A program made the translations under genes and the position numbers. The notes beneath the pieces are model-generated. The model searched no databases and had not been told where the DNA came from. It saw only the letters and a list, made by a program, of their open reading frames with translations. A stretch of DNA of 32,913 bases from an uncultured Lachnospiraceae bacterium (GTDB lineage: Bacteria > Bacillota > Clostridia > Lachnospirales > Lachnospiraceae): contig CAJFUP010000006.1 in NCBI GenBank assembly GCA_904420225.1, positions 1-32,913 on the forward strand, given 5' to 3'. Position 1 is the first letter of the stretch. Each line of letters starts with the position of its first letter. This document shows, in pieces, positions 22,451 to 31,227 of this stretch.

Positions 22451-25175
22451 TGACATACCGGCCCTTGGCCAGGAGCAGACGGGTCTTTTCCTGAATCTGG
22501 GGCTGACTGCCTTCCACGCCGGTGATCTCCATGCCCTCCGGCGCCTCAAAAACAGCTTCACAGTCAAAGGGAACTTCCACCTCAAACACCACTTCTTTTT
22601 CTTTCCACTCCCACCGGGCGCGATACCAGCCGGAGGCGGAATGATAGTCTCCACTCACATGGCTCAGACGGCGGTCAGGCTTGGGCGCCAATATGGCTTT
22701 GGCAAAGCCTGCGCCATCTTCGCCGGGGGCGATGCCGCACATGGTCTCATACATCCACTCCGCCACAGCGCCGTATGCATAATGGTTCAGGCTGTTCATG
22801 CCGGTTCCGCTGATCTTCCCATTGGGCAGTACGGAATTCCACCTCTCCCAGACCGTGGTGGCTCCCATGTTGACCTCGTACAGCCAGCTGGGATAATCCT
22901 CTTTGAGAAGCAGTGTATAGGCATCCTCTGTTCTCCCTGCTCCCGTCAGGGCCTTGCACAGATATGCCGTTCCCACAAATCCTGTGTCCAAATGCATGTT
23001 TCTCTCCTGCAGTTTTTTCTGAAGCTCCTTCGCTGTCTTTTCCCGAAGTTCATGGGGAACCAGATCAAATTGCAAAGCCAGCACAAGAGCTGTCTGGGTA
23101 TCCATATTCATACTGCCATCCTTTGTGATATACTCTTCTCGGATAGCCCGTTTCACTTCCCCGGCAATGGTTTCATAATACTCGGCGTCTTCTTTTTTTC
23201 CCAATATGCGAGCCGCCCGGGCCGTCATGGAGGCGGAGTACATATAATACACAGAAGCCACATAATAGGGATCGGTTCTGCCGAAACAACTTTCCGGATC
23301 CGGATTATCCAGAGCCAGCCAGTCGGCGAAATGAAATCCTTTTTTCCACAGACGGCTTCCGCCGCACAGACGGTTATCCACCGAAATGATGAAATCTGTC
23401 CACTCTTTCATATTGGAATAAGTCTCCGCCAAAAGATGCTTGTCTCCGTAAAACCGGTATACGGTCCATGGAATCACCGTGGCCGCGTCTCCCCAGGCAC
23501 AAGAGCCGTACTCCCCCCATTTTCCCTCTTCCCAGTCAGGCTCCGGATCCCCTGCCTTTTCTCTGACCGCCGCTGCCAGATCCGGCACCGTATAGGGGAC
23601 TCCTCCCCCATGCTCCCTCTGCTCAAAAAGCATATCTTTCAAATACTTCCGATAAAAAGCTGCCGTATGCATGTGATAGGAGGCTGCAGCGCAGAATACC
23701 TGGGCATCGCCAGTCCAGCCCAGCCGTTCATCCCTCTGGGGGCAGTCCGTGGGCACATCCACAAAATTCCCCTTTTGTCCCCACACCGTATTCTCAAAAA
23801 GCCGATTCAGCTTGGGGTTGGATGTGGTGATATGGCCCAGCTGCTCCAAATCCGAATACACTGCGCACGCCTCAAAATGCCAGTCCTCCAGCGCCTCTTC
23901 CGTCAGTTCCACACCGCTCACCTTCACATAGCGGAAGCCATAAAAGGTAAAATGCGGCCGCACATGACCCAAGCCTCCTGAAATATAGGTAAACTCCGCC
24001 CTGGCCGAGCGCAGATTATCCCGGTAGAAGCATCCGTCCTGGAGAATTTCCCCATACTGAAGAAATAGTTTCACACCTTCCTCCGCCCTGCAGTCAAACT
24101 CCACCCAGCCGCTGATCTCCTGGCCGAAATCCAATACCTGTTCCCCCTTGGGCGTCCGTATGAGCCTGGGATAGCCAATGCGTTCATGGATGGTCAGCGG
24201 CAGACTCATTCTCTCCTCCACCCTTCCTTTGGGCGGCTCAGCTGTCTGCGCCGGAACGGCCGATGCTGCAGCAGAGGAAAGCAGCGCCCCCTGCTCATCC
24301 CAGAGCCTGATGCGCCCGTCATACACTTCTCCGTCATAAATCCCGCTGGATTTCACAGGAGACTCCATACAGTTCCAAGACTCATCGGTACACAGGATAT
24401 CCCGGCTCCCGTCTTCATACGTGATCTCCAGCTCCGCTGACAAAAGAAAGCGATCCCCATAAATCTCCGTGTCCTTCCCTTCTCCCCAGTACCCGAAACG
24501 GCCCTTATACCAGCCGTTTCCCAGCATGACTGCCACCGTATTTTTCCCATTTCGCAGCAGGGCCTCCACATCATACGTCTCATACTGGATCCAATGGCGG
24601 TAATCATTGTAAAAAGGAGCCAGATACTCGTCCCCTGCCTTTTTTCCGTTTACATAAAGCTCATACACACCCAATCCGACCATATACAGCCGCGCTGCGG
24701 ACACCTTTTTTTCCTCCCGAAGCACAAAGGACCGCAGCATCACCGGATGTGTCTCCCGGCCCAGTGGGGAGGCAATCCACCCCACATCCCATTCTTTTTT
24801 CCTCCGTCCCCCTTCAAACCATGCCGTTTCACTGGTTCCCTCATCACCATCGTCTGCCACGGCCGTCACTGTCCAGTAGTACCGTATCCCCCCTTGAAAC
24901 CGGTATTGGGGGCAGAATCCCAGCCTGCTGACCCCGGCACTTCTCTCTGCCGCTTTTTCATCCCCAGACATATGATTGGTTTCACAGTTTCCGGCGGCAT
25001 CCAGGGCGCTGTCATATAAAATATGGCTCATATCTTTCTTGTCAGAAATGCGAATACGCGCTTCTTTCAGCCATGTCCCGCTGCTCTCCTCCACCTCAAA
25101 GGAAAGGGATACCGAAGACACGGAAAATCCCAGAGGGTTTTTCATCTGATTGACTTTAAGATTTGTAATCTTCAT
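22431..25175 (-). CDS. GH78 alpha-L-rhamnosidase
   Basis: 914 residues, full length for the family. N-terminal beta-sandwich domains (about 1-130 and 145-330, including YMVGLGVYELYVNGKKAGDEYLAPFYNDY) precede the (alpha/alpha)6 catalytic domain. The conserved motif DVPTDCPQRDERLGWTGDAQ (473-492) carries the acidic residues including the general acid Glu483, and Glu777 in GATTVWERW is the likely base. A C-terminal beta domain follows. The enzyme releases terminal alpha-L-rhamnose from plant glycosides, pectic side chains or bacterial polysaccharides. There is no signal peptide, so it probably acts in the cytoplasm on imported glycosides. GGAGG lies four bases before the start, 24 bp after the transglutaminase-like gene, so they are cotranscribed. 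Confidence 0.95.
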   Translation of the reverse strand: MKITNLKVNQMKNPLGFSVSSVSLSFEVEESSGTWLKEARIRISDKKDMSHILYDSALDAAGNCETNHMSGDEKAAERSAGVSRLGFCPQYRFQGGIRYYWTVTAVADDGDEGTSETAWFEGGRRKKEWDVGWIASPLGRETHPVMLRSFVLREEKKVSAARLYMVGLGVYELYVNGKKAGDEYLAPFYNDYRHWIQYETYDVEALLRNGKNTVAVMLGNGWYKGRFGYWGEGKDTEIYGDRFLLSAELEITYEDGSRDILCTDESWNCMESPVKSSGIYDGEVYDGRIRLWDEQGALLSSAAASAVPAQTAEPPKGRVEERMSLPLTIHERIGYPRLIRTPKGEQVLDFGQEISGWVEFDCRAEEGVKLFLQYGEILQDGCFYRDNLRSARAEFTYISGGLGHVRPHFTFYGFRYVKVSGVELTEEALEDWHFEACAVYSDLEQLGHITTSNPKLNRLFENTVWGQKGNFVDVPTDCPQRDERLGWTGDAQVFCAAASYHMHTAAFYRKYLKDMLFEQREHGGGVPYTVPDLAAAVREKAGDPEPDWEEGKWGEYGSCAWGDAATVIPWTVYRFYGDKHLLAETYSNMKEWTDFIISVDNRLCGGSRLWKKGFHFADWLALDNPDPESCFGRTDPYYVASVYYMYSASMTARAARILGKKEDAEYYETIAGEVKRAIREEYITKDGSMNMDTQTALVLALQFDLVPHELREKTAKELQKKLQERNMHLDTGFVGTAYLCKALTGAGRTEDAYTLLLKEDYPSWLYEVNMGATTVWERWNSVLPNGKISGTGMNSLNHYAYGAVAEWMYETMCGIAPGEDGAGFAKAILAPKPDRRLSHVSGDYHSASGWYRARWEWKEKEVVFEVEVPFDCEAVFEAPEGMEITGVEGSQPQIQEKTRLLLAKGRYVITAAVL

Positions 25176-25199
25176 AATGCCTCCATTCTGCCGGCCATA

Positions 25200-27917
25200 T
25201 CATTCCAGCGGCCCGGCGTTCTCAGTTCTGAAACGGCTCTCAACGGTTTCCATGGCCGCTTCCTCCAACACATGCAGCAGCGTCTGCGCCGTTCGAATAT
25301 TGTAATTGGCGCAGGCGTACAGCCCTCTCCCGTCCCGGTCCACGGCCACGGCAAAGGGAAGCCGCTCATCCCCCACGCCCATGTCCGCGTGAAGTTTATG
25401 AATCTGCCGATCCTCCTGCCATTCCATGACGCTTGCCTGCGGCAGTTTTTGCAGCACCCGCTGAAGGGTCTCATGGCGGCTCTGTCTCTGGTCTTTCAGA
25501 AGAATGGCAATGGGAATCTCCCGCTCTCTGTACTCTTCCCGGCACGCCAGCAATTCCTGTAACAGATGTTCCGTGGGTTCCTTCCCCGGCTCCGCCAGGA
25601 TGAGAATGCCGGGGGCGTGGGGCCACAGCTTTCGCAGCGTTCCCCCCCTGCCGTCCTTCTTCACAATAATATCTCCCAGGGACACATGGCGCAGTTTTTT
25701 TCCGGTCTGATCCTCCCTCTGCCGCAGCGTCACCTCTCTGTCGCCGTTCAGCGTCAAATACATTGCCCTGACCGATACCGATCCATCAATTTGACGCAGG
25801 GATAAAAGAATGCGGTAGTACCCCCTATCCAGTGTAAATCTCTGCCCATCTTCCATTTTTCTGTCCCCATATGAAAGCGTCCGATAATCCTCCCCATCCC
25901 ATACCCCCAGAGAAATCTGGCTGCCATATTCCAGCCCCTGTTCTCCCGGCACCCGCAGCGTCAGCTCTGCCGTACCGGCGGACGGGAAATCTTTGGTATG
26001 GAAATCCATCTCCTTTACCCGCCTCCACTGCGGATTCTCTCCAGGTGATGCCCATTCCGGCTCATTGGTAACCGGATTCAGGCGGGCGGCAATGCCCAGA
26101 CTTCGGCAGGCGGCCACAAATACCACCGGAAACGAGGCCTTGGAACACATACCGTACCGCAGAGCCCCCAGGGGGGAAGCCGTCTCAATATCCGCCCCGT
26201 GATCCGGTAAAATCCGGATCCTATCTTTGAGCAGACGATATATCTGATTGCCATCCGCCTGTCCGCACGCTCCCCGCAGCATGGAAACCAACAGACGGCG
26301 GATGTGGGCGCGCTCCGGCAGAATCATTTCGTTGGCGATCCTGGGAGCCAGCACATAGGACACATACCAATCTTTGGGATAGTCATGCCGATACGGCCGG
26401 GCGCAGAGCAGATATTCCTCCAGCGTCTTTGCCCGGCAGTCGGCCCAGTCTTTTTCCCGCAGTGTGGATCCCAGCAGAAGTTTTTCCTCCCTCTCTGCAC
26501 CATCCCATTGAAAAAACGCCTCCGCTTCCCGCCAATTTTGCCCGGCTGCCGCCAGATAGCCGCGGATGGCTTCCTCTTCTTCCCCCGACAGTTCCTCTGC
26601 CCCTTGGGAAGCCTGTTCTCTGACAGCATCGCAGGCCGCCAAGCGGACCCTATGGCGGCTGGCCGCCTCCGGATTGGAACGTACCTGCTTTTGCACTGCC
26701 ATTTCCGCAGGCGGCACCATATCAAACTCCTCCTGCCTCCCATCCATCTCCCAGACATACGCGCCGTCTCTCAGCTCCAACACTGCTTCCCGTTCCCGGC
26801 GCAGATCAATCTGGCGCCCTATCATCCGCCCTTCCTTCTGGGCAAAAATCCTTACATCTCCTTTCCCCATCCGTATGGAGACCCAACCCTTGGCATCCGT
26901 TTCCGCTTCATAGAGGGCGTACAGCTCACTGTAATTGATGATCTGAAACCGCACCGTGACACCGCCGCAGGGCCGACCTCCATCCAAGACCCTTACCCGC
27001 AGCATCTCTGTCTCCCCATATACAGCCGTGCTGTTGACCAAGGTATAGATGGGTGCGGCCGCAATGGCCTGTCCTCCCCATTTTTCATACCATTCCACCG
27101 CTTTTTCCTCCACCCCGGCCCAAGCCCGGGACCGAATCAGCATGGCCTTGGATGCCGCCGCCGTAAACCATCCCTTATCCAGCTCCGGTTCCGGTTCACA
27201 GGCACCCAGATAGTGCCAGGCCCCGTCCGCCCAGATCTCCACCCAGGCATGGTTGTCATCACAATGGGCCCATCGCGGCGCATAGCACTGCCGTGCCGGG
27301 ATCCCCACGCTGCGAAGAGCTGCCGCCGTAAACGTGGATTCCTCGCCGCACCGACCTTTTCCCCGTTTCATGACTGCCAAGGGGGAGAGGGTTCTGTCGT
27401 CCGCTGGGGTGTAGGTGACATGCTCATAGCACCAGTAATTCACCTCCAAAGCCGCCTCGTACATGGTCTTTCCCTGCACCCGATCCCGAAGCATGGAAAA
27501 CAGCTGTGCCCGGCTGCCGTCCAGATGCTCATTGTTGATACGGCAGGGCAGCACATACGCAAAAAATAGCTCCTCAGGAACCTGCTTGGCGTAAGTCAGC
27601 TCCTCCCGCACGGCCAGAGACGCCTCCACATACCCAAATATCTCCTGCACCGAATAGCTGACCACATCATCCACTGCCATAAATGCATAAAGATGACGCA
27701 GACATGCCTGCTCCATGGAATGTTTCCCGTCCAGAAACGCCTCCACCTCTCTGCGTTTATCGGGATAATGGGCCATATTGGCCTCGTATGCCTGTATAAT
27801 CCGTTGTTCCATCCTCTCTGTCAACATGCTTGTATCCTCTCCCTGCATTTGCTCCTGCTCCACGTCCAGCACCGGTTCCACCGGATCACATTCCTCAAAA
27901 TATTTCTGCTCTTTCAT
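25200..27917 (-). CDS. Large protein with two tandem transglutaminase-like modules and a thioredoxin-like C-terminus
   Basis: 905 residues from the ATG at 27915-27917, chosen because codons further upstream lie in a DnaA-box cluster; GGAG sits very close to it, and Met codons 23 and 30 residues later with good purine sites are alternatives. The first module (about 95-255) has the transglutaminase Cys in GRCGEES (190) and His in DDNHAWVE (223), then WHYLGACEPEPELD. A beta domain follows. The second module (about 505-625) repeats the VLxxRIxNE...SPL...RYGMCSKAS layout with a Cys (591) but no matching His. The C-terminal part (about 735-870) resembles a thioredoxin fold without a CxxC motif. No signal peptide is seen. 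Members of this fold act on peptides or glycopeptides, but the reaction is unknown. Confidence 0.75.
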   Translation of the reverse strand: MKEQKYFEECDPVEPVLDVEQEQMQGEDTSMLTERMEQRIIQAYEANMAHYPDKRREVEAFLDGKHSMEQACLRHLYAFMAVDDVVSYSVQEIFGYVEASLAVREELTYAKQVPEELFFAYVLPCRINNEHLDGSRAQLFSMLRDRVQGKTMYEAALEVNYWCYEHVTYTPADDRTLSPLAVMKRGKGRCGEESTFTAAALRSVGIPARQCYAPRWAHCDDNHAWVEIWADGAWHYLGACEPEPELDKGWFTAAASKAMLIRSRAWAGVEEKAVEWYEKWGGQAIAAAPIYTLVNSTAVYGETEMLRVRVLDGGRPCGGVTVRFQIINYSELYALYEAETDAKGWVSIRMGKGDVRIFAQKEGRMIGRQIDLRREREAVLELRDGAYVWEMDGRQEEFDMVPPAEMAVQKQVRSNPEAASRHRVRLAACDAVREQASQGAEELSGEEEEAIRGYLAAAGQNWREAEAFFQWDGAEREEKLLLGSTLREKDWADCRAKTLEEYLLCARPYRHDYPKDWYVSYVLAPRIANEMILPERAHIRRLLVSMLRGACGQADGNQIYRLLKDRIRILPDHGADIETASPLGALRYGMCSKASFPVVFVAACRSLGIAARLNPVTNEPEWASPGENPQWRRVKEMDFHTKDFPSAGTAELTLRVPGEQGLEYGSQISLGVWDGEDYRTLSYGDRKMEDGQRFTLDRGYYRILLSLRQIDGSVSVRAMYLTLNGDREVTLRQREDQTGKKLRHVSLGDIIVKKDGRGGTLRKLWPHAPGILILAEPGKEPTEHLLQELLACREEYREREIPIAILLKDQRQSRHETLQRVLQKLPQASVMEWQEDRQIHKLHADMGVGDERLPFAVAVDRDGRGLYACANYNIRTAQTLLHVLEEAAMETVESRFRTENAGPLE

Positions 27918-27979
27918 ATCTCCGATTAAATTTTCTGTATTTTTGTAATTTTTAAAATAATATGTACAAAAGAAACTTT

Positions 27980-28063
27980 TTAACCACATGTTTTCCACAG
28001 AGTTATCCACATTATCCACATATAATCCACCTGATCACTCTGTTTTTTCACATTTTATCCACG
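27980..28063 (+). promoter_or_regulatory. Cluster of DnaA-box sequences
   Basis: The DnaA consensus TTATCCACA occurs twice in direct contact (28003-28011 and 28012-28020). One-mismatch copies are TTAACCACA (27980-27988), TTTTCCACA (27991-27999) and TTATCCACG (28055-28063, overlapping the end of cutC), with a weaker TAATCCACC at 28023-28031. All point the same way, mostly 9-12 bp apart. A strongly AT-rich stretch lies to the left (about 27925-27980). No dnaA or other replication gene is in the window. Confidence 0.75.
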
Positions 28064-28918
28064 TTTCCCCGTCATTGTATCCTTGCAGTTTTCCATTTTT
28101 TCACATCGCTTTTTCAGCACAGCCGCAGCTCTTTGGATGGCCTCCTCACTGGTTCTCCACACTTCGAATTCGCTGATGCCAGGCAGCCCCATATTAACCT
28201 TGGGATTGCGATACACCATACCGCTTTCCAGTGTTACCTTCCCCGACATATGAAATGCACAGACAGATGTGGTTTCCATGAGGGTTTCAATGACCTCCGC
28301 GCAGACGCCACCTCCTGCCATGATCTGTACGGTTCCCGAAGAAAAATCCGCCGAGGCAGTTTTTGCTCCATCTTTCCCGGCATAAGCGACCGTATCCCGG
28401 CCACTACCAGCCTTTCTGGCCAGTTCTCCTATGAGCGCCCTTCCATCGTAACAATTGGCCTCCTGACCAGAGGTGAGAATGGTGTGAACTCCCAGCGCTT
28501 TGGCTGCATCCAGCGCCTCCCACGGATCCCGGCACACATCAAAGGCCCGATGCAGGGTAACCGGTTTTCCGGCTGCCGCATCCATCATCCCCATCATTTG
28601 TTCCTCATTGAGACTTCCATCCGCACAAAGGCTACCTATGACCACAGCATCCGCCCCTTCTGCGGTAAAATCCCGAATCTGCCGACACATGATTCCATAC
28701 TCTTCCTGCGTATAAAGAAAGTCCCCAAATCTCGGTCGAATCAGCACATGAACCGGGAGATTCGTCACCTCTCTGACCCGCCGATACAGTTCCAAGCTGG
28801 GTGTTGTCCCGCCAATGACCAGATTGGCGCACAATTCCAGTCTGTCAGCTCCTCCCTTCTGTGCCGCCACAGCCGATTCCACCGAATCTACACATGCCTC
28901 CAAGATATACCTTCCCAT
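28055..28918 (-). CDS. cutC: Copper homeostasis protein CutC
   Basis: 287 residues from the start MGRYILEACVDSVESA, preceded by AGGAGGGG seven bases upstream; in-frame Met codons further upstream are not supported. The TIM-barrel CutC signatures are present: AVAAQKGGADRLELCANLVIGGTTPSL, VHVLIRPRFGDFLYTQEE, VTLHRAFDVCRDPWEAL and TILTSGQEANCYDG, then QIMAGGGV. It is about 40 residues longer than the E. coli protein. CutC has been linked to copper tolerance, but its biochemical role is not settled. No other metal gene is adjacent. Confidence 0.95.
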   Translation of the reverse strand: MGRYILEACVDSVESAVAAQKGGADRLELCANLVIGGTTPSLELYRRVREVTNLPVHVLIRPRFGDFLYTQEEYGIMCRQIRDFTAEGADAVVIGSLCADGSLNEEQMMGMMDAAAGKPVTLHRAFDVCRDPWEALDAAKALGVHTILTSGQEANCYDGRALIGELARKAGSGRDTVAYAGKDGAKTASADFSSGTVQIMAGGGVCAEVIETLMETTSVCAFHMSGKVTLESGMVYRNPKVNMGLPGISEFEVWRTSEEAIQRAAAVLKKRCEKMENCKDTMTGKRG

Positions 28919-28967
28919 GATGAAACCCCTCCTTACACAGTGTTCTTGTATCTCTGGTTCTTTTCTC

Positions 28968-28996
28968 ATTTTACCTGCTTTTGTATCCCGCCTCAA
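28968..28996 (-). promoter_or_regulatory. Promoter of cutC
   Basis: Minus-strand TTGAGG (28991-28996) and TAAAAT (28968-28973) are 17 bp apart, about 50 bp before the cutC start. Confidence 0.55.
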
Positions 28997-29080
28997 GCAA
29001 AATTCCCGGAAAATTTCTGTACCAAAAATGACATGCTGGTACGCCCATGCCCTTGGCCGCTGATCTTGGCTTTCATAAAA

Positions 29081-29126
29081 AAACTGAGGAGATGATCCCC
29101 TCAATGGGTTCTCATCTCCTCAGTTT
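29081..29126. terminator. Strong bidirectional terminator
   Basis: A perfect 15-bp stem (29081-29095 with 29112-29126; arm AAACTGAGGAGATGA) encloses a 16-base loop. It is flanked by seven A residues on the left (T run for the minus strand) and a T run on the right. It includes the stop codon of the YcxB-like gene and separates that gene from cutC. Confidence 0.9.
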
Positions 29127-29621
29127 TTCCGCCATTTTTATCCAATCGCTCCATCCGCCAATTTGGCCTTTTTGTTTTGGAAGGATCAAAACAGAATTTT
29201 TCAGATAAAGTACCGGTTCTTCCACTTCCTGATATCCCACCGCGATCCTTCTCCCGCTGTAGCGGTATTTCTTTTCTCCGGAAACATAATAAACGGAAAA
29301 ATCTTCATTGACATACACTCCGCTGACAGTTCCCTTTTTCAGATGATATCGATACGACATTTTCCACACAAACAGACAAAAAGGAAAATACAAGTTTCGA
29401 ATAATGAAAAAAATCATAGAGCCAAATAAAAAAGAATAAAACACCAATGGCAAATATGTATTCCGAAGTACTGGCAGAAACAGTGTGACAAATCGTATCA
29501 GCAGACAGTCCAATATAATGGCCAGCACTCCTATAAACGGCGATTTCATCCATGGATCGCTGTAAGGAGGGAACAAAGCAAACTTATACGGGTACCGCTC
29601 TTCCTTCGTTGAAATTTCCAT
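29112..29621 (-). CDS. Small membrane protein with a YcxB-like C-terminal domain
   Basis: 169 residues with two hydrophobic segments (about 27-50 and 56-80), followed by a soluble beta-rich domain with GTVSGVYVNEDFSVYYVSGEKKYRYSG, then EPVLYLKNSVLILPKQ. That order, two helices and then a PH-like domain ending in a strand plus a Pro-Lys motif, fits the YcxB-like family, whose function is unknown. The start follows GGAAAGG at some distance. The gene ends inside a strong terminator, so it is a unit separate from cutC. Confidence 0.6.
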   Translation of the reverse strand: MEISTKEERYPYKFALFPPYSDPWMKSPFIGVLAIILDCLLIRFVTLFLPVLRNTYLPLVFYSFLFGSMIFFIIRNLYFPFCLFVWKMSYRYHLKKGTVSGVYVNEDFSVYYVSGEKKYRYSGRRIAVGYQEVEEPVLYLKNSVLILPKQKGQIGGWSDWIKMAEKLRR

Positions 29622-29663
29622 AGCATCATAACCTTTCCGAAAAAGACCTACGTTCTATCCCTC

Positions 29664-29677
29664 ATAGTATATACTAT
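29664..29677. promoter_or_regulatory. Perfect 14-bp palindrome upstream of the YcxB-like gene
   Basis: ATAGTATATACTAT is its own reverse complement. It contains TATACT, a plausible -10 on the minus strand, without a recognisable -35, so it may be a promoter with an overlapping operator. Confidence 0.4.
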
Positions 29678-29748
29678 TTTTGTCGTTTTTTATATAGTTT
29701 TTTACGATTTTTCCATGGAACTTTCTGGAAAGCAGAAAATTTTCCGCC

Positions 29749-31164
29749 TCATTCCTTTCTTTCCTGCTCCTTTCCCAGAAAATACAGGGTTGTCACCGCT
29801 GCTCCCGTGGCACCGGCACTCTGAAATTCCCAGATGGGAGAATCCACCCAGGCCGTTCCGGCGATATCCAGATGAATCCATGCCAAGGGATTGGCAAAGG
29901 TTTCCAAAAATAATCCGGCTGTAATGGTGCCGCAGCCGCCGCTGCTGACATTTTTCACATGAGCCACACGGCTTTCCACCATTTTTCGATATTCTTTGAA
30001 AGCGGGGAGCCTCCAGTACTGCTCTGCCGATACCCCGGCTGCCCTCTCAAATGTTTCGTACCACGCATCGTCATTGGCCATGGCCCCGGCAGTGGTGAAT
30101 CCAAACATGGACACCACGGCTCCAGTGAGAGTGGCCACATCCAAAATTTTAGTCACCTGTTCCTTTTGCGCCGCATACGTGATGGCATCCGCCAAAATCA
30201 ATCTTCCCTCCGCGTCTGTGTTGCCGATCTCAATGGTTTTTCCCGACATGCTGCCAATCACATCGCCGGGCAGAAAACTCTCTCTGGAAATCCGATTTTC
30301 ACAGGCCGGAATCACCACCGTCACATTGGCCTTCACGCCATTGGACGCCATGGCGCAAATGGCCCCGGCTGCGGCCGCTGCTCCGGCCATGTCCCCCTTG
30401 ATTCCCATCATGGAAGCGGCTGGCTTTAAGCAATAACCTCCCGTATCACAGGTCACGCCTTTTCCGATATATCCATACCGCTCCCCAGACGCCGGATCCC
30501 CTGTGTAGCGAAGAATGATGAGTCTGGGAGGATGTGCGCTGCTGTTTCCCACTGAGAGAAGCGCCTCCATTCCCAAACTCTGTATCTGCGTTTCATCCAG
30601 AATTTCCACTTCTACAGGAAGCCCATCCGCTTCCTGTAGAAGCGCTTCAGCAAACAGCGCAGGCGTCAGCATGTTGCCGGGACGGTTCACCAGATGGCGG
30701 GCAAAGCACACACCACGCATCAACTCAACGGCCTCTTTGATCCAGGCCTCTTTTTCTGTGGATTCCTTCCCGTAGTCCAGGAAAAGTTCCCTATGGCTGT
30801 GTTCCTTCTTTTCCCGGTACTGCTCTGGCTCAAAAAGTCCCAGTATACACCCCTCCACCGCATCAAAGATTCCTTCTCGTCCAAAAAATGTCTCCGCCTT
30901 GGATGCGCTGAGGCAAATTCGAGTTCTTTCCAGATGTTTGGCCTCTTTCACCGCCCTGGCGAATGCTTCTTTACATTGGATTCTTCCAAAATCCCCCTTT
31001 TCTCCCAACCCCACACAGATCCTCGTGCATGCCTCTGCCCATTCATACCGCACATCCAGATATGCGCCGGAAAACCCCTTTTCCTCTCCCTGAAAGAAAA
31101 ACTGAATCTGGCAGTCCACATCTTCCCCTCTGAATCCACTGATCCGACAATTTTCCTGTGCCAT
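29749..31164 (-). CDS. M17 leucyl aminopeptidase family protein
   Basis: 471 residues from the ATG at 31162-31164, with AAAGGTGA eleven bases upstream; a GTG five codons earlier is in frame but lies inside that site. The C-terminal catalytic domain carries the M17 metal and active-site residues: the Lys and Asp in YIGKGVTCDTGGYCLKP, the Asp in IKGDMAGAAAA, and the signature NTDAEGRLILADA with Asp and Glu ligands. The N-terminal half is divergent, as is usual. The enzyme removes N-terminal residues from peptides in the cytoplasm using two metal ions and normally forms hexamers. It follows the DUF2264 gene by about 60 bp and may share its transcript. Confidence 0.92.
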   Translation of the reverse strand: MAQENCRISGFRGEDVDCQIQFFFQGEEKGFSGAYLDVRYEWAEACTRICVGLGEKGDFGRIQCKEAFARAVKEAKHLERTRICLSASKAETFFGREGIFDAVEGCILGLFEPEQYREKKEHSHRELFLDYGKESTEKEAWIKEAVELMRGVCFARHLVNRPGNMLTPALFAEALLQEADGLPVEVEILDETQIQSLGMEALLSVGNSSAHPPRLIILRYTGDPASGERYGYIGKGVTCDTGGYCLKPAASMMGIKGDMAGAAAAAGAICAMASNGVKANVTVVIPACENRISRESFLPGDVIGSMSGKTIEIGNTDAEGRLILADAITYAAQKEQVTKILDVATLTGAVVSMFGFTTAGAMANDDAWYETFERAAGVSAEQYWRLPAFKEYRKMVESRVAHVKNVSSGGCGTITAGLFLETFANPLAWIHLDIAGTAWVDSPIWEFQSAGATGAAVTTLYFLGKEQERKE

Positions 31165-31227
31165 GGAAATCTTACTCACCTTTCTCTATGATATCATCAA
31201 ATAACTACAAAACTGCGTCAAATGCAT

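Noticed and set aside
22641-23981. A 446-codon open frame on the plus strand opposite the rhamnosidase
   Set aside because: Shadow of GC-rich codons in the GH78 gene; low-complexity His/Pro/Arg-rich translation without domain.
27918-28019. N-terminal extension of the transglutaminase-like protein
   Set aside because: The 34 extra codons are translated DnaA boxes and AT-rich DNA and have no better ribosome site.
27925-28063. Chromosomal origin oriC
   Set aside because: DnaA boxes and AT-rich DNA are present, but dnaA, dnaN, rpmH and recF are absent, so only a DnaA-box cluster is called.
26304-29095. Long plus-strand open frames opposite the transglutaminase-like gene and cutC
   Set aside because: Antisense shadows; the minus-strand proteins have clear motifs and ribosome sites, the plus-strand ones do not.
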